Position numbers and translations under genes: made by a program. The notes beneath the pieces are model-generated. The model saw only the letters and a list, made by a program, of their open reading frames with translations, was not told the origin of the DNA and did no database searches. A DNA stretch of 64,000 nucleotides. Origin: Streptomyces sp. NBC_00513 (lineage in GTDB: Bacteria; Actinomycetota; Actinomycetes; Streptomycetales; Streptomycetaceae). The stretch covers positions 5,766,001-5,830,000 of the forward strand of contig NZ_CP107845.1 of NCBI RefSeq assembly GCF_041431415.1, read 5' to 3'. This document shows, piece by piece, positions 63,867 through 64,000 of this stretch; within the stretch, counting starts at the first letter, position 1; each line of letters starts with the position of its first letter.

Positions 63867-64000
63867 ATGGCGAAGATCGTGTTCGACTCCGTGACGAAGA
63901 CCTTCCCGACGAAGGACAGGAAGAACAGGAGGAACAAGCAGGAGTTCACCGCCCTCGACGGCATCGACCTGGAGATCGAGGCGGGGGAGTTCGTGGTCGT
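63867..64000 (+). CDS. ABC transporter ATP-binding protein (3' partial)
   Basis: Only the first 44 codons are inside the window. The start MAKIVFDSVTKTFPTK, a Lys/Arg/Asn-rich insert and LDGIDLEIEAGEFVVV are the N-terminal strands before a Walker A loop, typical of SsuB/TauB-type ATPases. It begins 9 bases after the substrate-binding protein stop and is expected to power that importer. The Walker motifs themselves lie beyond the window. Confidence 0.85.
   Translation, partial: MAKIVFDSVTKTFPTKDRKNRRNKQEFTALDGIDLEIEAGEFVV

Overview
The window is high-GC actinobacterial DNA, almost certainly from a Streptomyces chromosome. The evidence is very G/C-rich third codon positions, frequent GTG starts, ATGA/GTGA/TTGA gene overlaps, and the conserved neighbourhood sulfurtransferase - sepH - ferrochelatase - inositol monophosphatase - cutRS - DUF4193 - dut - DUF3710. 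No tRNA, rRNA, CRISPR array, transposase or replication origin was seen.

Region by region. 1-1898: a 5'-truncated alkaline-phosphatase-family gene, then thymidine kinase (tdk). 1991-7888: a type VII secretion-associated polymorphic toxin cassette: an SseB-like protein, a small helical partner, a 1553-residue RHS protein with a C-terminal toxin module, and a tiny overlapping putative immunity gene with an S1/OB-like pattern. 8041-8645: a decayed second tdk lacking its 5' end, so the cassette sits between two tdk copies. 8678-17966: VOC protein, sulfurtransferase, SepH, a membrane protein with a Pro/Thr tail, a sugar-lactone oxidase, an MFS exporter diverging from ferrochelatase across a candidate iron box, and an inositol-phosphatase-like protein. 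18218-24229: cutRS, DUF4193, an EcsC-like protein, DUF3093, a hotdog thioesterase, dUTPase and DUF3710. 24384-32609: a potassium-homeostasis neighbourhood with KdpD/KdpE-like sensor and regulator, OB-fold and DUF3159 proteins, two TrkA proteins and a KimA-type transporter. 32816-36532: TRAM-domain RNA methyltransferase and a divergent LysR/MFS pair.

36837-47410 is a small biosynthetic cluster: a divergent alpha/beta hydrolase, a two-module NRPS (C-A-PCP-C-A-PCP-TE), an FAD monooxygenase and an SDR-like protein, the last three genes tightly coupled. The first A domain reads as an exact Ser code and the second begins with the DVQ signature of Pro-type domains. A bimodular Ser/Pro NRPS plus flavin monooxygenase is the hallmark of bacterial pyrrolizidine-type pathways (legonmycin, pyrrolizixenamide, brabantamide). 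The SDR lacks its catalytic lysine, which is unusual.

47800-54051: a PaaN-type aldehyde dehydrogenase, a compact LuxR-family ATPase regulator and a DAO-family amine oxidase in one direction, then a divergent Lrp/AsnC regulator and asparaginase: amine or amino-acid catabolism. 54166-60610: meaB and methylmalonyl-CoA mutase mutB/mutA, with an upstream ROK regulator. 60611-64000: a Streptomyces intergenic repeat, a leaderless Cys-containing short ORF with attenuator-like hairpins, and a sulfonate-type operon (TauD-like dioxygenase, FMN reductase, substrate-binding lipoprotein, ABC ATPase cut by the window end).

Functional names come from recognising motifs by eye, not from database searches. 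Biosynthetic and regulatory interpretations are inferences unless stated.
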